Part shown: in pieces, positions 53,636-61,866 of the stretch
Numbering within the stretch: the stretch's first letter is position 1
Layout: each line of letters opens with the position of its first letter
Assembly: GCF_042887685.1 (NCBI RefSeq)
Contig: NZ_JBHVOS010000011.1
Span: forward strand, 70,650 to 134,649
Reading direction: 5' to 3'
DNA: 64,000 nt
Origin: Oerskovia sp042887685
GTDB taxonomy: Bacteria > Actinomycetota > Actinomycetes > Actinomycetales > Cellulomonadaceae
Made by a program: the position numbers and the translations under genes
Notes under the pieces: model-generated
Told to the model about the DNA's origin: nothing
The model's input: the letters and a program-made list of their open reading frames with translations, nothing else
The model's database searches: none

Positions 53636-56600
53636 GTGCGTCTCAAGATGACTCTCGTGCGCCACGACGGCACGAGCGACGACATCGTCGTCACCGCCGA
53701 CGCCGGCAGCACTGTCGGCGACGTCGCCCGCGCGATCGCCGTGCGCGACCCCCGCAACATGGGGTCATTGGTCGACGTCCCCCCGCTCACCCTGCGCGCC
53801 CAGCTCCCCGCGCAGGAGCAGTCGGTCGTCCTCGACCCCGACGTCCCGATCGCGGAGGCGTGGCTCGGGTCCGGGGCCGTCGTGCACCTCCTCGACGCGG
53901 CCCGCGCCGCCAGCACGATGCAGGACGTCCAGAACGTGCTGGCCCGCGTCCGGGTCGTGGCCGGTCCGGACGCCGGGCTGCAGCGCGACCTCGTCGCGGG
54001 GCGCTACGTCGTGGGACGGGAGCCAGGGTGCGACCTCGTCCTGTCCGACCCCCTCGTCTCGAAGAAGCACGCCCGGATCGACGCGTCCGACCGGACCGAG
54101 GTCGTCGACCTCGGCTCGGCCAACGGCATCGTGGTCGACGGCGGTCTGGTCACCCGGCTGCGCGTCGACCGGCAGCAGACCCTCGTGCTCGGCGACACCG
54201 TCGTCGTGGTCGACCCGCTCGGCAGCGCCGCCGGCGGTCCGGTCGCAGGTCCCGTCCCGTTCAACCGCTCGCCCAAGGTCGAGCCGCGCTACGCGGGGGA
54301 GAAGTTCACGGCGCCCAGCGCCAACCGTGAGGAGGAGCCCCAGACCTTCCCGGCGCTGGCCCTCGTCGCCCCGGTGGTGATGGGCCTCCTGATGTTCTTC
54401 ATCACGCAGCGCCCGACCGCGCTCCTGTTCATCCTCATGAGCCCGCTCATGCTCGTCGGCAGCTACGTGACCGAGCGTCAGCGGCGCCGTCGTCGCCTGG
54501 AGCGGGACGTCAAGAGGTTCGACGAGCGGCTCGAGGGCCTGCGGTCCGCGCTGCGCGACGAGGAGGTCGCGGAACGGTCCGCACGGCTCCAGGAGGCGCC
54601 GGCGACCCCGCTCACGCTGGCCGAGGGGCTGCGTCGCGGACCGCTGCTGTGGACGCGCCGCCCCGAGCACTGGTCCTTCCTCAACGTGCGGCTCGGGCTC
54701 GGCTCGATGCCCTCGCGCAACGAGGTCGAGACGCCGGGGCGCGGTGAGATGGTCCCCGAGCTCCAGGGGCGCCTCGACGAGCTGGTCGACCGGCACGAGC
54801 TCGTCTCGGGCGTCCCCGTCGTCGAGAACCTGCACGACGCGGGCGCGCTGGGGCTGGCCGGGGCCAAGAACCTCGTGGAGCCCGTGGTCAACTCCGTGCT
54901 CGTCCAGCTCACGGTGCTGCACTCGCCCACCGACCTCGTGGTCTGCTCCCTCGTGACGCCGACGTGGTCGCGCTCGCTCGAGTGGCTCAAGTGGATGCCG
55001 CACACCTCGGCGTCGACGAGCCCGATCGAGGGCAACCACCTCGCCGACAGCGCCAGCAGCGGTGCCGTGCTCCTCGCTCAGCTCGAGGAGCTGATCCGGA
55101 CCCGGCTCAAGAGCCAGCGCGCGACGCGTCGAGGCGCCGCCCGGACCCGCGACGCCGCGCTCGAGCGCGGGGCGAGCGTCGGCGAGGGAGGTGGCGGACC
55201 CGTCGAGGGGACGAGCTCGCCCCTGCCCGCGGTCGTGGTCCTCGTGTCGTCCGAGGTCGACGTGGACCGTGCACGGCTCGCGCAGCTCGCGGAGACGGGG
55301 CCCGACGCCGGGGTGTTCCCCGTGTGGGTCGCCGACAGCGTCCGGGGCCTGCCGGCCGCGTGCCGCACCTACGTCGAGGTCGGCCCCGACCGCACCTCGG
55401 TGGGCATGGTCCGGCTCGGCCTGTCGGTCGACGACGTCGTGCTCGAGACCGTCGACGCGGCCGACGCGGTCGAGTACGGCCGTCGCATGGCACCGGTGTT
55501 CGACGCGGGGGTCGTCGACGAGGACGCGAGCGACCTGCCTCGCAGCGTCTCCCTGCTGACGCTCCTCGGTCCCGACATGGCGACGTCCGGCGAGGCCGTG
55601 ATCGACCGCTGGAACCAGAACCTCTCGATCACCGACCGCACGCCGGGTGCCGTCCCGAGGCGTCGCCGCGCCGGGGGGCTGCGGGCGCTCGTCGGCTCGG
55701 CCGGGTCCGAGGCGATGCAGCTCGACCTGCGCACGCACGGCCCGCACGCCCTCGTGGGAGGGACGACCGGTTCGGGCAAGAGCGAGTTCCTCCAGGCGTG
55801 GGTGCTCGGCATGGCGGCCGAGTACAGCCCGGACCGGGTCACGTTCCTGTTCGTGGACTACAAGGGCGGCTCCGCGTTCGCGGACTGCGTCCAGCTCCCG
55901 CACTGCGTAGGCCTCGTGACCGACCTGTCGCAGCACCTCGTGCGGCGCGCCCTCACCAGCCTGCGGGCCGAGCTCCACCACCGCGAGCACCTGTTCAACC
56001 GCAAGAAGGCCAAGGACATCCTCGAGCTCGAGAAGCGGGGCGACCCCGACGCGCCGCCGGCCCTGGTGATCGTCATCGACGAGTTCGCGGCGCTCGTCTC
56101 CGACGTGCCCGACTTCGTGGACGGCGTCGTCGACATCGCGCAGCGCGGGCGCTCGCTCGGGATCCACCTCATCATGGCCACCCAGCGGCCGGCGGGCGTC
56201 ATCCGCGACAACCTGCGCGCGAACACGAACCTTCGCGTCGCCCTGCGGATGGCCGACGAGTCCGACTCGTCCGACGTCGTCGGGACCCCCGAGGCGGCCC
56301 ACTTCGATCCCGGGCTCCCGGGACGCGGGCTGGCCAAGACGGGGCCCGGCAGGGTGCGCCCGTTCCAGTCGGCCTACGCAGGAGGCTGGACCTCGGACGA
56401 GGCGCAGCCGCTGCGCATCGAGGTCGCGGCGCTGCGGTTCGGCGGCGAGATCCGCTGGGACGCGCCGCAGCCCGCGGTCGTGCCCGAGGAGACGGACCTC
56501 GGCCCCAACGACCAGCAGCGCCTCGTGGCGTGCATCGGGGCGGCGAGCCGGCACGCCGAGATCCCTAGCCCGCGTCGCCCCTGGCTCGACTCGCTCGCCG

Positions 56601-58093
56601 GGGTCTACGACCTCGCCCGCCTGCGTCAGCGCACCGACACCGAGCTGCTGATCGGCGTCGCCGACCTGCCCGAGGTGCAGGCCCAGCGGTCGACGTACTT
56701 CCGCCCGGATACCGACGGGCACCTCGCCGTGTACGGCACGGGTGGCGCGGGCAAGAGCACCGCGCTGCGCACGCTGGGCATCGCGGCGGGGATCACCCCC
56801 CGGGGCGGAGCGGTCCAGGTCTACGGCCTCGACTTCGCGGGCGGCAGCCTGCGCATGCTCGAGTCCCTGCCGCACGTCGGGTCCGTGATCATGGGCGACG
56901 ACGTCGAGCGCGTCGTCCGCCTGCTCCGCATGCTGCGCGCCGAGCTCGACCGCCGCGGCCCGCTCTTCGCCGACGCCTCCGCGTCGAGCGTCACCGAGTT
57001 CCGGGCGCTCACCGGCCGGACGGACGTGGCGCGCATCCTCGTGCTCGTCGACGGCTTCGGCGCGTTCCGCGACGACTTCGAGCAGGGTGCCGGCCGGGCC
57101 GTGTGGTTCGACGTGTTCCGTGACGTGCTCGCCGAAGGACGACAGCTCGGCATCCACGTGGCACTCACGGCAGACCGCGCGGGCGCCGTGCCGACCGCGG
57201 TCCGCTCGGCCGTGCAGCGCAACGTCGTGCTCCGCCTCTCGGACGACGGGTACGGGCTGCTCGACGTGCCCGGCGACGTGCTCACCCCGTCGTCACCGCC
57301 CGGCCGCGCGGTGGTCGACGGTGCGGAGACCCAGGTCGCGGTCATCGGCGGGACGACCTCGGCCGCCGAGCAAGCACGTTCCTGCGTGCGGCTGGGCGAC
57401 TCGATGCGCAAGGCCGGTGTGCTCCAGGCGCCGAGGATCGGTGCGCTCCCGCAGGAGTACACGGCCGACGTGCTGCCGGACGACGTCGACGGGCAGCCCG
57501 TGCTGGGGATCGGCGACGAGACGCTCGACGCCCTCGGGTGGGCACCCGAGGGGACGTTCCTCGTGTCGGGGCCGGTCGGCAGCGGTCGGACGACGGCGCT
57601 CGCGGCGCTCGCGAGGTCGCTGGTCCGGGCCGCCCCGAAGACCCGGATCGTCCTCGCGGCGCATCCCGGGTCCTCGCTGGTGTCGGCGGTGCCCTGGGAC
57701 CGGGTCGCGCAGAGCGTCGACGAGGTCGTGGCCCTCGCCCAGGACGTCTTCGAGGACCTGGCGGCGGGCCCCGTGGCCGTCTTCGTCGAGGGGGTCGACG
57801 AGTACCTTCAGTCACCGGCGGACGCACCGCTCGTCGCGCTCATGAAGGCGGCCCAGCGGGGCTCGTGCCTCGTGGTCGCGGAGGCCGAGTCCTCCCGGTG
57901 GGGCTCGCCGTGGCCCTTGCTCGCCGAGATGAAGAACGGGCGCCGTGGGCTGTTGCTGCAGCCCGAGTCGCTCGAGGGCGACTCGTTGCTCAAGACCTCC
58001 CTGCCGAGGGTCTCCCGTGCGGAGTTCCCTCCTGGCCGGGGCTACTACATCGCGCGCGGCAGCACCACCCGGGTACAGGTCCCGATGGGCTGA
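53636..58093 (+). CDS. EssC/EccC-like type VII secretion ATPase with N-terminal FHA domain
   Basis: This 1485-residue FtsK/SpoIIIE-family motor matches Firmicute EssC in length. Order: a ubiquitin- or FHA-like N-terminal domain (1-95); an FHA domain (about 100-190; V-G-R-E-P-G-C, V-S-K-K-H-A-R-I, G-S-A-N-G); two membrane helices (about 240-278); and three ATPase domains. Walker A1 is G-G-T-T-G-S-G-K-S (708-716) with Walker B V-I-V-I-D-E-F; Walker A2 is G-T-G-G-A-G-K-S-T (from 1034); the third, degenerate one is G-P-V-G-S-G-R-T-T (from 1312). GTG 53636 has GAAGGA 9 nt upstream. It is expected to drive export of WXG100-type proteins such as the next gene product. Confidence 0.92.
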   Translation: MRLKMTLVRHDGTSDDIVVTADAGSTVGDVARAIAVRDPRNMGSLVDVPPLTLRAQLPAQEQSVVLDPDVPIAEAWLGSGAVVHLLDAARAASTMQDVQNVLARVRVVAGPDAGLQRDLVAGRYVVGREPGCDLVLSDPLVSKKHARIDASDRTEVVDLGSANGIVVDGGLVTRLRVDRQQTLVLGDTVVVVDPLGSAAGGPVAGPVPFNRSPKVEPRYAGEKFTAPSANREEEPQTFPALALVAPVVMGLLMFFITQRPTALLFILMSPLMLVGSYVTERQRRRRRLERDVKRFDERLEGLRSALRDEEVAERSARLQEAPATPLTLAEGLRRGPLLWTRRPEHWSFLNVRLGLGSMPSRNEVETPGRGEMVPELQGRLDELVDRHELVSGVPVVENLHDAGALGLAGAKNLVEPVVNSVLVQLTVLHSPTDLVVCSLVTPTWSRSLEWLKWMPHTSASTSPIEGNHLADSASSGAVLLAQLEELIRTRLKSQRATRRGAARTRDAALERGASVGEGGGGPVEGTSSPLPAVVVLVSSEVDVDRARLAQLAETGPDAGVFPVWVADSVRGLPAACRTYVEVGPDRTSVGMVRLGLSVDDVVLETVDAADAVEYGRRMAPVFDAGVVDEDASDLPRSVSLLTLLGPDMATSGEAVIDRWNQNLSITDRTPGAVPRRRRAGGLRALVGSAGSEAMQLDLRTHGPHALVGGTTGSGKSEFLQAWVLGMAAEYSPDRVTFLFVDYKGGSAFADCVQLPHCVGLVTDLSQHLVRRALTSLRAELHHREHLFNRKKAKDILELEKRGDPDAPPALVIVIDEFAALVSDVPDFVDGVVDIAQRGRSLGIHLIMATQRPAGVIRDNLRANTNLRVALRMADESDSSDVVGTPEAAHFDPGLPGRGLAKTGPGRVRPFQSAYAGGWTSDEAQPLRIEVAALRFGGEIRWDAPQPAVVPEETDLGPNDQQRLVACIGAASRHAEIPSPRRPWLDSLAGVYDLARLRQRTDTELLIGVADLPEVQAQRSTYFRPDTDGHLAVYGTGGAGKSTALRTLGIAAGITPRGGAVQVYGLDFAGGSLRMLESLPHVGSVIMGDDVERVVRLLRMLRAELDRRGPLFADASASSVTEFRALTGRTDVARILVLVDGFGAFRDDFEQGAGRAVWFDVFRDVLAEGRQLGIHVALTADRAGAVPTAVRSAVQRNVVLRLSDDGYGLLDVPGDVLTPSSPPGRAVVDGAETQVAVIGGTTSAAEQARSCVRLGDSMRKAGVLQAPRIGALPQEYTADVLPDDVDGQPVLGIGDETLDALGWAPEGTFLVSGPVGSGRTTALAALARSLVRAAPKTRIVLAAHPGSSLVSAVPWDRVAQSVDEVVALAQDVFEDLAAGPVAVFVEGVDEYLQSPADAPLVALMKAAQRGSCLVVAEAESSRWGSPWPLLAEMKNGRRGLLLQPESLEGDSLLKTSLPRVSRAEFPPGRGYYIARGSTTRVQVPMG

Positions 58094-58102
58094 CGCACGC
58101 GT

Positions 58103-58118
58103 GGGGAGTTCTCCCCAT
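58103..58118 (+). promoter_or_regulatory. Shared secretion-locus palindrome, copy 2 (GGGGAGTTCTCCCCAT)
   Basis: TGGGGAG-TT-CTCCCCA is a perfect 7-bp dyad. Its centre is about 32 bp before the -10 at 58141, close to the position of a class II activator site. Confidence 0.65.
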
Positions 58119-58140
58119 ATCCCTGCGACCGCACCTTCGG

Positions 58141-58146
58141 TACGGT
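58141..58146 (+). promoter_or_regulatory. Candidate -10 (TACGGT) of the WXG100 gene
   Basis: TACGGT gives a leader of about 48 nt before the ATG at 58201, with GAGAGCGGGAA as a weak ribosome-binding region. There is no canonical -35, consistent with activator dependence. Confidence 0.4.
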
Positions 58147-58200
58147 TGCGACGACAACGGGCCGCGAGGCCGATGATGGATCAAGAGAGCGGGAATCGAC

Positions 58201-58497
58201 ATGGCGAACGTCAACGTCACCTACAGCGAGATGCGGGACGCAGCGGGCCGTCTGGAGATCGGCAAGGGGCACCTCGACGAGATCCTCGCGGATCTGATGA
58301 AGCAGGTCACGGCCCTCGTGTCGTCCGGCTTCGTGACGGACCAGGCCTCGACGCAGTTCATGGCCTCCTACGACCAGTTCAACCTCGGCGCGAAGAACGC
58401 GGTCGAGGGACTCGTCGAGATGCACACGTTCCTCGCGCGCGCCGCGGACTCGATGGAGGAGCTCGACGCGCGTCTCGGCTCCGCGATCGCCCGGTGA
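58201..58497 (+). CDS. WXG100-family type VII secretion substrate
   Basis: This is a 98-residue helical-hairpin protein of WXG100 size. Helix 1 (about 8-38) and helix 2 (about 50-95) are separated by a turn that reads S-G-F instead of W-x-G; there is no Trp in the protein. No C-terminal Y-x-x-x-D/E motif is evident. It lies directly after the EssC-like ATPase with its own regulated promoter, so it should be the main small substrate or structural component, acting as a dimer. The next gene overlaps by GTGA. Confidence 0.85.
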   Translation: MANVNVTYSEMRDAAGRLEIGKGHLDEILADLMKQVTALVSSGFVTDQASTQFMASYDQFNLGAKNAVEGLVEMHTFLARAADSMEELDARLGSAIAR

Positions 58498-59039
58498 CGA
58501 CTGCTGGACCTTCGGACGGCCGCCCCGACGTCGGGGCGGCCGTCCTGCCGTATCGGGAGTCGGGCGGCGGGTACGGCCGGGCGGCGAGGTGGGTCGCGGT
58601 GCCGACGGCCGTCGCGTTCCTCGTGGACACCGTGGTCCGTGGCTGGTGGGACGCCCTCGTGTGGCCCATGATCGGCGTGATCGTCGGCTTCTTCGTGCTG
58701 CTGACGGTCTACTCCACCCGGCGGTACCAGAAGATCGTCGTCGACCGCACGGGTCTGCGTGCGGGCAGGGACCACTTCCCCGCCGCCGCGATCGACCCGA
58801 GCGTGGTTGCGCACGTCGCCGCTCAGGGGCCGCTCCACGAGGGCGAGCGCCTGCCGGACGGCACCACGGTCGTCGGGGGCAAGCTCGTCGGCGGGGCCTA
58901 CGCGCCCACCCTGGGCGCCGGGATCCTCCGGCTGCGCCTCACGGACGGAAGCTGGATCCGAGTGCAGTGCAGCAAGCCGCAGCAGGTCGCCGCAGCCCTC
59001 CAGGTCTGCCTCGCGGGTGCGGCCGGCGCGGAGGTCTGA
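58494..59039 (+). CDS. Two-helix membrane protein with PH-like cytoplasmic domain, unknown
   Basis: This is a 181-residue protein. An N-terminal polar segment, two closely spaced membrane helices (about 34-75), the R-R-Y-Q-K-I-V-V-D-R-T-G-L-R-A-G strand set and a C-terminal R-L-R-L-T-D-G-S-W-I-R-V-Q region recall bacterial PH-domain membrane proteins, but I cannot assign a family. Translational coupling to the WXG100 gene suggests a role in secretion or anchoring. It ends 18 bp before a convergent gene. Confidence 0.65.
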   Translation: MTTAGPSDGRPDVGAAVLPYRESGGGYGRAARWVAVPTAVAFLVDTVVRGWWDALVWPMIGVIVGFFVLLTVYSTRRYQKIVVDRTGLRAGRDHFPAAAIDPSVVAHVAAQGPLHEGERLPDGTTVVGGKLVGGAYAPTLGAGILRLRLTDGSWIRVQCSKPQQVAAALQVCLAGAAGAEV

Positions 59040-59057
59040 GCGACGCAGGGCCGACTG

Positions 59058-60014
59058 TCAGGTGCCGGCCCCCCACCAGCAGAGCGCCGCCGCCCAGACG
59101 AGCAGCGCCTCGTCGTCCGCGGTGAGGTCTCGGACGGTGAGCATGCGCTGACGGTCCTCGGTGCGGATCGACGCGAGCTCCTCGGGGCCGCGCCAGACGC
59201 GCGCGGCGCTCTCTCGGCCGGGGTAGAGGTCGAGAAGGTCCGTGAGCACGGGGGCGGCGCGGAGCGCGCCGCGAGGCACGACCTCGCGGTGGTGGTCCTT
59301 CCGAGCGCCCGCCACGACGGCTGCGACCGGTGTCCCGTCCGCGAGCGACACCTCGCGCACGGTCCTGTCGTCGCGCCGCCGGTCGACGGGCGTGCTGCGC
59401 AGGAGCACGTGCCCGTCGGGGTCGAGCAGCTCGACGGTGTGCGGGTCGTCGCTGCTGCCGGCGTGCTGTCCGACGAGACCTTCGACAGCCAGGTCCAGGA
59501 GGCCGGAGGCGATCTCCCCCCCGCGGAGCGGAGCACGGGGAGAACGGCGGACCAGACATCCCGGGGAGCTCTCACCGACCAGGAAGACTCGCCCGGTCCA
59601 TCCCCGCTGACCGACGTCCCCCCGCGCCTCTGCGACGGCAACCTCGAACGAGCGGGGGAGGAGCGCGGCGACCTCGGCCTGGCTGCGGTGCAGAGGATGC
59701 TCGGGCGCGGCGGGGACGCCGACGGCGGGCGCAGGTGGCCCGAAGAGCGCGCCCGGTGCGCGCAGCCGCCGCCCGAGACCGCGCACGCTCGCACCAGCGG
59801 TCTCGACGTTCGCGCGGGCCGACTCGACCCCGGCGAGCGCCGCGCGGCCCCGTTCGCGCAAGGCTCCCGGCACGAGCGCGTCGATCCGTGGGACCCGCCG
59901 CGCGTCAGGTCGACGAGCGGCGTCCCCAGCGCCGGTCGCAGTCTCGGCGGAGGTCTCCCGTGCGTCGCCCTGCGGCTGCGGGAGCACGCCGCCGGTCTCG
60001 TCGTGGTGGGTCAC
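59058..60014 (-). CDS. Hypothetical protein encoded opposite the secretion cassette
   Basis: This is a 318-residue protein of unrecognised family. The N-terminal 100 residues are Arg/Ala-rich and polar. The rest alternates beta-strand and helix (V-A-A-L-L-P-R-S-F-E-V-A-V, V-E-L-L-D-P-D-G-H-V-L-L-R, L-A-D-G-T-P-V-A-A-V-V), ending in a hydrophobic helix A-L-L-V-W-A-A-A-L-C-W-W-G. The start is the GTG at 60014, 7 nt after TAGCCT on the minus strand. It is the only minus-strand gene in the 35-64 kb part of the window and is divergent from the EspC-like gene, with copy 3 of the shared palindrome between them. Confidence 0.6.
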   Translation of the reverse strand: MTHHDETGGVLPQPQGDARETSAETATGAGDAARRPDARRVPRIDALVPGALRERGRAALAGVESARANVETAGASVRGLGRRLRAPGALFGPPAPAVGVPAAPEHPLHRSQAEVAALLPRSFEVAVAEARGDVGQRGWTGRVFLVGESSPGCLVRRSPRAPLRGGEIASGLLDLAVEGLVGQHAGSSDDPHTVELLDPDGHVLLRSTPVDRRRDDRTVREVSLADGTPVAAVVAGARKDHHREVVPRGALRAAPVLTDLLDLYPGRESAARVWRGPEELASIRTEDRQRMLTVRDLTADDEALLVWAAALCWWGAGT

Positions 60015-60021
60015 GGGAGCC

Positions 60022-60027
60022 AGGCTA
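60022..60027 (-). promoter_or_regulatory. -10 element (TAGCCT) of the minus-strand hypothetical gene, leaderless
   Basis: TAGCCT on the minus strand, 7 nt, GTG at 60014. Confidence 0.45.
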
Positions 60028-60069
60028 CCGTCGACGGCTGCTGTGACGGCTGCCGTGACGGTGCCGTGC

Positions 60070-60085
60070 GGGGAGTTGTCCCCAT
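60070..60085 (+). promoter_or_regulatory. Shared secretion-locus palindrome, copy 3 (GGGGAGTTGTCCCCAT)
   Basis: Arms GGGGA / TCCCC with a 4-nt centre. Same orientation and last bases as copies 1 and 2. The centre lies about 32 bp before a CACCAT hexamer (60109-60114). Confidence 0.6.
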
Positions 60086-60108
60086 GGTGGGGCACGGGCA
60101 GCATCTGG

Positions 60109-60114
60109 CACCAT
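60109..60114 (+). promoter_or_regulatory. Candidate -10 (CACCAT) of the EspC-like cassette
   Basis: The match to TANNNT is poor at the first base, but the distance from the palindrome is the same as in copy 2 to within 1 bp. Leader about 35 nt. Confidence 0.3.
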
Positions 60115-60157
60115 GGCGTCGCGCGGTGGAGAGCCGTGCGGACGAGAGGACATGACG

Positions 60158-60454
60158 ATGACGCTTCGCGTCGACACCGAGGCGATCGATGCGGCAGCGA
60201 TCTCGCTCGGAACCACCGCGGGGACGCTGGGGGACCTGGCAGGCGACATCGCGCAGCAGGCAGGGGCGGCCTCGGCTGCGGGTGGCCAGCCGCACGTCGT
60301 CGCGGGCGCGAGCGAGTTCGGTGACTACTGGGGCGCTGGTCTCGGCGCCGTGGCGGTGGCGCTGGGTGAGCTCGCGACGCAGTTCGGCGACGCTGCCGCG
60401 GCCTACGCCGAGCAGGACCGGGTGCTGGCCGAGGGTGCGAGGGAGCTCCGATGA
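60158..60454 (+). CDS. EspC-like small type VII secretion protein
   Basis: This is a 98-residue helical protein: L-R-V-D-T-E-A-I-D-A-A-A start, a helix-turn-helix hairpin with Y-W-G at the turn, and the export motif Y-A-E-Q-D (Y-x-x-x-D) near the C-terminus, as in EspC/EsxB-type secreted proteins. ATG 60158 is chosen because AGAGGA lies 7 nt upstream; the ATG at 60152 sits too close to it. The stop overlaps the next start (ATGA), so it is likely co-secreted with that product. Confidence 0.75.
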   Translation: MTLRVDTEAIDAAAISLGTTAGTLGDLAGDIAQQAGAASAAGGQPHVVAGASEFGDYWGAGLGAVAVALGELATQFGDAAAAYAEQDRVLAEGARELR

Positions 60455-61866
60455 CCTACTTCGTCGACGCACCTGCGCCGTCGGCGCCCCGGCTCGCTGC
60501 GGTCGACGGTGACCCGGAGGGGCTGCGTACCGCCGCGCGCGGACTCGACACGGTGCACGACGGACTCGGCGACTCGCTGCGGGCGCTGCGGGCCCGCGCC
60601 CGCGCGCTCGGCGACGACTGGGTCGGGGTCGCCGGCGAGGCGGCACCCGTCGCGGTGGAGGGCGTCGCCCTGCTCGTCGAGAACGTGCAGGGGGCGATGA
60701 GCACGGGAGCCGGAGCGCTGCGGACCTACGCCGACGCGCTCGAGACTGCGCGTGCGACGGTCGCCTCGGCGCAAGGGTTCGCCGACGACGCGGCCACGTC
60801 GTGCGCGTCGACGTTGCGGACGATCGACACGACCGCCAGCCCGGACATGGCCTTCTACACCGGTCAGCAGCGGCAGGCGGCGATCTGGGACGCGCAGGTG
60901 GCGTTCCAGGCGCAGAGCGCCGCCGCGGACCGGGCTCGGGAGACGCTCGAGGCCGCGGCTCTCGCGTGCCGCCGCGCGCTCGAGGACACCCGGTCGGTGC
61001 TGGTGCGGGGACACCGCGAGTCGTTCGAGGACTACGTCAACGGCATCGTCGCCAACGGTCTGGGGCGGCTGCCGGGGATGGCCGGGCACGAGGGCACCCT
61101 CGGGTCGGCCGTGTGGGCTGCGACGACGGTCGGTGGGGTCGCCTACTCGGGCTTCTACACGGCGAAGTACGGCGCGGCGCTGTGGATGCACTGGGCCAGC
61201 GGCAAGCTGCTGACCCAGAACTCCGTGTCGAGCCTGATCGTCAAGGCGCTGAGCCCGCGGCTCGATGCTCTCGGGCTCCGTCTGGGGGTTGGGGCAGGCC
61301 TCGGGGCGAACACGTTCGGCGGGCTCAACGCCTTCGGGCGGGTCATGTTCGGCACGTCCGGCGTGACGGGGTCCGCCGGCGGGCTGACTCCGTGGGCAGC
61401 GGGTCGAGCGGCCGCGGCGGCCGCCGACACCGGTGCCTTGCGCGCGGGCCTCAGTGCGGGCGCGAAGGCCTCGGGCGTCCTGCGCGGCCTGGGTGTGGTC
61501 GGCGCCGTCGGCGCGACCGGCATGAGCTTCGTGAACGTGGCCTCGCAGGGCAACCCGATCGACGCGTTCAAGGAGAACGGCATCGACTACGTCGCGGACG
61601 TCGCGGAGCTCGGTTTCAACGTGAGCCTCACGGCTGCGATGATCGCCCCCAACCCCGTGACGATCGGCGCCGCCGTCATCACGGGGGCGATCTACGGCAC
61701 GACCGAGATCATCGCCCACTGGGACGAGATCGAGGACCTCGCCGCGAACGGCGCGGAGATGGTCGCCGACGGATGGAACGCCACGACCGAGGTCGTGGGC
61801 GACGCGGTGGACGCCGGCGTCGAGAAGGCAAAGGAGTTCGGCTCGTGGCTCAACCCGTTCGACTGA
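60451..61866 (+). CDS. Large WXG-type secreted protein candidate, partner of the EspC-like protein
   Basis: This is a 471-residue protein. The N-terminal 190 residues are helical with a D-D-W-V-G-V turn (W-x-G, about residues 53-58), as in long WXG/LXG-type substrates. The middle (about 215-300) has glycine-rich, weakly hydrophobic segments, and 340-430 contains hydrophobic helices (A-A-M-I-A-P-N-P-V-T-I-G). It ends in an amphipathic stretch, W-N-A-T-T-E-V-V-G-D. No nuclease or other toxin signature is visible. The gene order small substrate, large substrate, EspG-like protein resembles mycobacterial ESX substrate operons. Effector function is unknown. Confidence 0.65.
   Translation: MTYFVDAPAPSAPRLAAVDGDPEGLRTAARGLDTVHDGLGDSLRALRARARALGDDWVGVAGEAAPVAVEGVALLVENVQGAMSTGAGALRTYADALETARATVASAQGFADDAATSCASTLRTIDTTASPDMAFYTGQQRQAAIWDAQVAFQAQSAAADRARETLEAAALACRRALEDTRSVLVRGHRESFEDYVNGIVANGLGRLPGMAGHEGTLGSAVWAATTVGGVAYSGFYTAKYGAALWMHWASGKLLTQNSVSSLIVKALSPRLDALGLRLGVGAGLGANTFGGLNAFGRVMFGTSGVTGSAGGLTPWAAGRAAAAAADTGALRAGLSAGAKASGVLRGLGVVGAVGATGMSFVNVASQGNPIDAFKENGIDYVADVAELGFNVSLTAAMIAPNPVTIGAAVITGAIYGTTEIIAHWDEIEDLAANGAEMVADGWNATTEVVGDAVDAGVEKAKEFGSWLNPFD

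Noticed and set aside
53765..57157. 1130-residue open frame antisense to the EssC-like gene
   Set aside because: Typical high-GC shadow frame, with no conserved motif; the + strand frame has three P-loop modules and an FHA domain.
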